NCBI GenBank assembly: GCA_003551485.1
Contig: PUMS01000166.1
Coordinates: 1-7,014, forward strand
DNA length: 7,014 nucleotides
Direction of reading: 5' to 3'
Source of the DNA: Phycisphaeraceae bacterium
Lineage (GTDB): Bacteria; Planctomycetota; Phycisphaerae; Phycisphaerales; Phycisphaeraceae
The notes beneath the pieces were generated by a model. It was not told the origin of the DNA. It ran no database searches and saw only the letters and a program-made list of their open reading frames with translations. The position numbers and the translations under genes were made by a program. Shown here one piece after another: positions 5,078-7,014 of this stretch. The first letter of the stretch is position 1; each line of letters begins with the position of its first letter.

Positions 5078-7014
5078 TCAGTCAGCGGGCATGGGCATGG
5101 GCAGATCTTCGTCGTCGAAGGGCTCGGCGGGCTGGGGAGCGGGCGCTGGAAGCTGCGGGGCGGGTTCGCGTTGGGGCAGGGGCTGGGGCGTGCCAGGGGC
5201 AGGGCCGGTCGGTGCCGGTGGCTGTTCGGCCTGGTCCGGCGGGCTGGGCCAGGGGTCGGCGGCCGACTGTTGTGGCCCGGCATCGTCGCCGGCGGCATCG
5301 AGGCGGGTCGGTGAGGTGGGTCGAGGCAGCTCGAGCATGTCCAGTGCTTCGCTGGCGGGCCGGCCCTCGTTGGCATCCTCGGCCGCATCCTGCTCCATGC
5401 CGCGGGGGACCATGGGCATGGGGATGTCTTCATCATCGAAGTCGTCCGCGGCGGCGATGTCGGCGCTGCGGCGTTCGGCGATCGGCTCGCCGTGGGCGGC
5501 CAGGGGCCGCAGGTCCGGGTCCGGGCCGTGCTCGGGGTGGTAGCCGCCGCGCCGGTGGATGATGTCGGCGATGACGGAGGCCAGGTCGCTCATGCGGACC
5601 TCGAGGTCGGCCTCGAGCGCCCCCTGGCGGTGGAGGTTGTAAAGGGCGTTGGAGACCTCGCTGTAGCTGAGGTCGAAGCCGTCCTCGGGCTGGCGCATGG
5701 TCGGCTTGTGGCCCAGCAGCGAGACCATGTGGGCCACTGTCGGGGCGATGTAGTGGTGGGCCGGGGAGCGCAGGCCATCGGCATTGGGGCGGTAGGGCTG
5801 GTAGAAGACCTCCAGCGGCCGGCCTTCCTCGCGGCGGAGCATGAGGCGGTTGTCCCACAGCCGCGCCAGCTCGTTGGGCTTGAACGAGGTGTTGGGGTTG
5901 AACACCACGATGCGGGGAATGCCCACCTGCGTGATGTAGATCAGCGGCTCTTCCGCGGGCACCAGGTCGAGGCGGAACTTGGCCTCGGCCCCTTCACCGA
6001 AGCGGATCATGCGGATCAGCGGCGACTGCGTGGCCGCGAGGTTTTCATACGCGGCGATGCGCACGCGGCGGTCATCATCATCGAGCAGTTGCCGCAGGGT
6101 CCGGCGGACCTGGGCGTTGTTGCTCATGTAGCGCATCAGCATCGTCGCATCGATGCGGCGGCGCCATTGGTCGCTTCGGGCCCATTGCACCATGGGGGCG
6201 ACGGTGTTGTGGTCGCCCAGCCGCGCACCGGCGCGCAGCGCGGCCCACTGCACGCGGTGGTCCTCGTGCTCGTAATAGTTGGAAATCTCGGGCAGGGCGG
6301 TTCGGCCCAGCACCTGCCAGGCGAGCGAGACCGACTCGGCGGTGTCGGTGTCCGCGACCAGCACGCGGCCGAGGCGCCGGGCCTGCTGCTGCTCGAAGCC
6401 GGGCGTTCGCTGGATGTAGGTGTGCTGGATCAGCCGCAACAGCTCGGCCGGGTCGTGTCGGAAGCGGCGGGGAACGTTGATCTCGATCAGTGCATCGCTC
6501 TGGGCCACGGCGGTGTCGCGGCCGGCATCGGGCTCGCGCGGGAAGCGCTCGTTGATGCGGTCGGAAATCTGGCGGCTTCGCGTCCAGTCGGGCCGGTTGA
6601 GCACCAGGTGCAGGGGCCGGTCGCGGGCGACCACCCCGCCGCTGAGGATCACCCCCTGGCGCTTCAGTTCGATGCGCCGGTCGCGCGGCTTCTCATCGGC
6701 CAGCGGGTCGACGATCAGCGAGCCCTGTCCGGTGGCCAGGGGCTTTTCCATCAGCATCGCTTCGGACAGGCCGGCGGTGGAAAGGTCCACGCTCCACAGC
6801 CGCCCGCCTTCGAGGTTGGTCGTCTGCGTGCCCGGCAGGGCGGTCACCAGCAGGTCGAAGCGCGAGCCGCGGGTGGCACCCGGCGGAATGATGCCGCGGA
6901 CGGCGACCACGGCGGTGTCCTGGCTCTGGAGCATCCGCCGCGGGCTGATGTGGCCCATGCCGAACCGCACGCTGCCCACGCCGCGCTGCGACATCTGACT
7001 TTCCAGCGGCCGGC
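5078..7014 (-). CDS. flgI: FlgI-like flagellar P-ring protein with HEAT-like and acidic/Pro-rich C-terminal extension (5' end missing)
   Basis: FlgI normally forms the periplasmic P-ring that acts as bushing for the flagellar rod. The frame is still open at the right edge, so the signal peptide and first FlgI strands lie outside the window; the ATG at 6994 is internal. Residues are counted from that ATG (638 aa to the stop). FlgI signatures are clear: an IIPPGATRGSRFDLLVTALP stretch near 35-54, LEGGRLWSVDL at 61-71, and LVLNRPDWTRSRQISDRIN at 130-148, matching the family pattern of leucine strand, PDFTTA and IN. A DALIEINVP strand follows at 167-175. The usual C-terminal FlgI part with its RTGTIV-type motif is absent. 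Instead there are HEAT-like helical repeats at about 215-325, an unrecognised domain at about 335-485, and a low-complexity acidic and proline-rich tail at about 510-638, with FDDED(I/L)PMPM at both ends. The stop is TGA at 5080-5078. I am sure of FlgI homology but not that it still builds a P-ring. Confidence 0.85.
   Translation of the reverse strand, partial: RPLESQMSQRGVGSVRFGMGHISPRRMLQSQDTAVVAVRGIIPPGATRGSRFDLLVTALPGTQTTNLEGGRLWSVDLSTAGLSEAMLMEKPLATGQGSLIVDPLADEKPRDRRIELKRQGVILSGGVVARDRPLHLVLNRPDWTRSRQISDRINERFPREPDAGRDTAVAQSDALIEINVPRRFRHDPAELLRLIQHTYIQRTPGFEQQQARRLGRVLVADTDTAESVSLAWQVLGRTALPEISNYYEHEDHRVQWAALRAGARLGDHNTVAPMVQWARSDQWRRRIDATMLMRYMSNNAQVRRTLRQLLDDDDRRVRIAAYENLAATQSPLIRMIRFGEGAEAKFRLDLVPAEEPLIYITQVGIPRIVVFNPNTSFKPNELARLWDNRLMLRREEGRPLEVFYQPYRPNADGLRSPAHHYIAPTVAHMVSLLGHKPTMRQPEDGFDLSYSEVSNALYNLHRQGALEADLEVRMSDLASVIADIIHRRGGYHPEHGPDPDLRPLAAHGEPIAERRSADIAAADDFDDEDIPMPMVPRGMEQDAAEDANEGRPASEALDMLELPRPTSPTRLDAAGDDAGPQQSAADPWPSPPDQAEQPPAPTGPAPGTPQPLPQREPAPQLPAPAPQPAEPFDDEDLPMPMPAD

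Noticed and set aside
4714..5436. 241-codon N-terminal extension of the propeller gene
   Set aside because: The frame is open, but it overlaps the FlgI-like gene on the same strand in another phase, crosses the hairpin element and would bury a good signal peptide and ribosome binding site in the interior.
1..7014. CRISPR array, tRNA, rRNA, insertion-sequence transposase or phage genes
   Set aside because: I saw no regularly spaced direct repeats, no tRNA-like cloverleaf and no transposase or phage motifs. The window is almost entirely explained by the four genes and two gaps.

Overview
The window is high-GC DNA with a strictly one-directional layout. Every gene I can support lies on the minus strand, so transcription runs from right to left. 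It holds four genes. The rightmost has lost its 5' end at the window edge and the leftmost has lost its 3' end. Three of the four begin with a clear Sec-type signal peptide; the start of the fourth is off the edge. The FlgI-type P-ring module indicates a Gram-negative envelope. Together with the FG-GAP propeller protein, the GC-rich sequence and a DUF3352-like secreted protein, it suggests a Planctomycetota genome, perhaps Phycisphaerae-like. This placement is inferred from gene flavour and not from a marker gene.

Layout from right to left: (1) 7014-5078 is a FlgI-related protein in which the second half of the usual P-ring fold is replaced by HEAT-like helices, an unrecognised domain and an acidic, proline-rich tail. 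(2) 5077-4714 is a 364-base intergenic region with a perfect 23-bp inverted repeat, a small GC hairpin and a good sigma70-like promoter (TTGACA, 16 bases, TAGCGT). (3) 4713-2428 is a secreted beta-propeller-like protein with four FG-GAP/VCBS calcium motifs. (4) 2431-1265 is a secreted HtrA-like trypsin-fold protease without a PDZ domain; its ATG overlaps the stop of gene 3 (ATGA). (5) 1264-967 is a 298-base intergenic region holding a second, degenerate copy of the inverted-repeat element, plus a possible -10 box. (6) 966-1 is the N-terminal 322 residues of a secreted protein that resembles planctomycete DUF3352-type proteins.

The propeller protein and the protease are almost certainly co-translated and likely work in the same extracytoplasmic compartment. 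The propeller could be a scaffold, substrate or binding partner of the protease, but this rests on gene arrangement alone. The FlgI-like gene is separated from them by a repeat element and a promoter, so it is probably a different transcription unit. The points most worth a second look are the remodelled FlgI protein, its duplicated tail motif, the propeller-protease pair, and the intergenic element present in both gaps.
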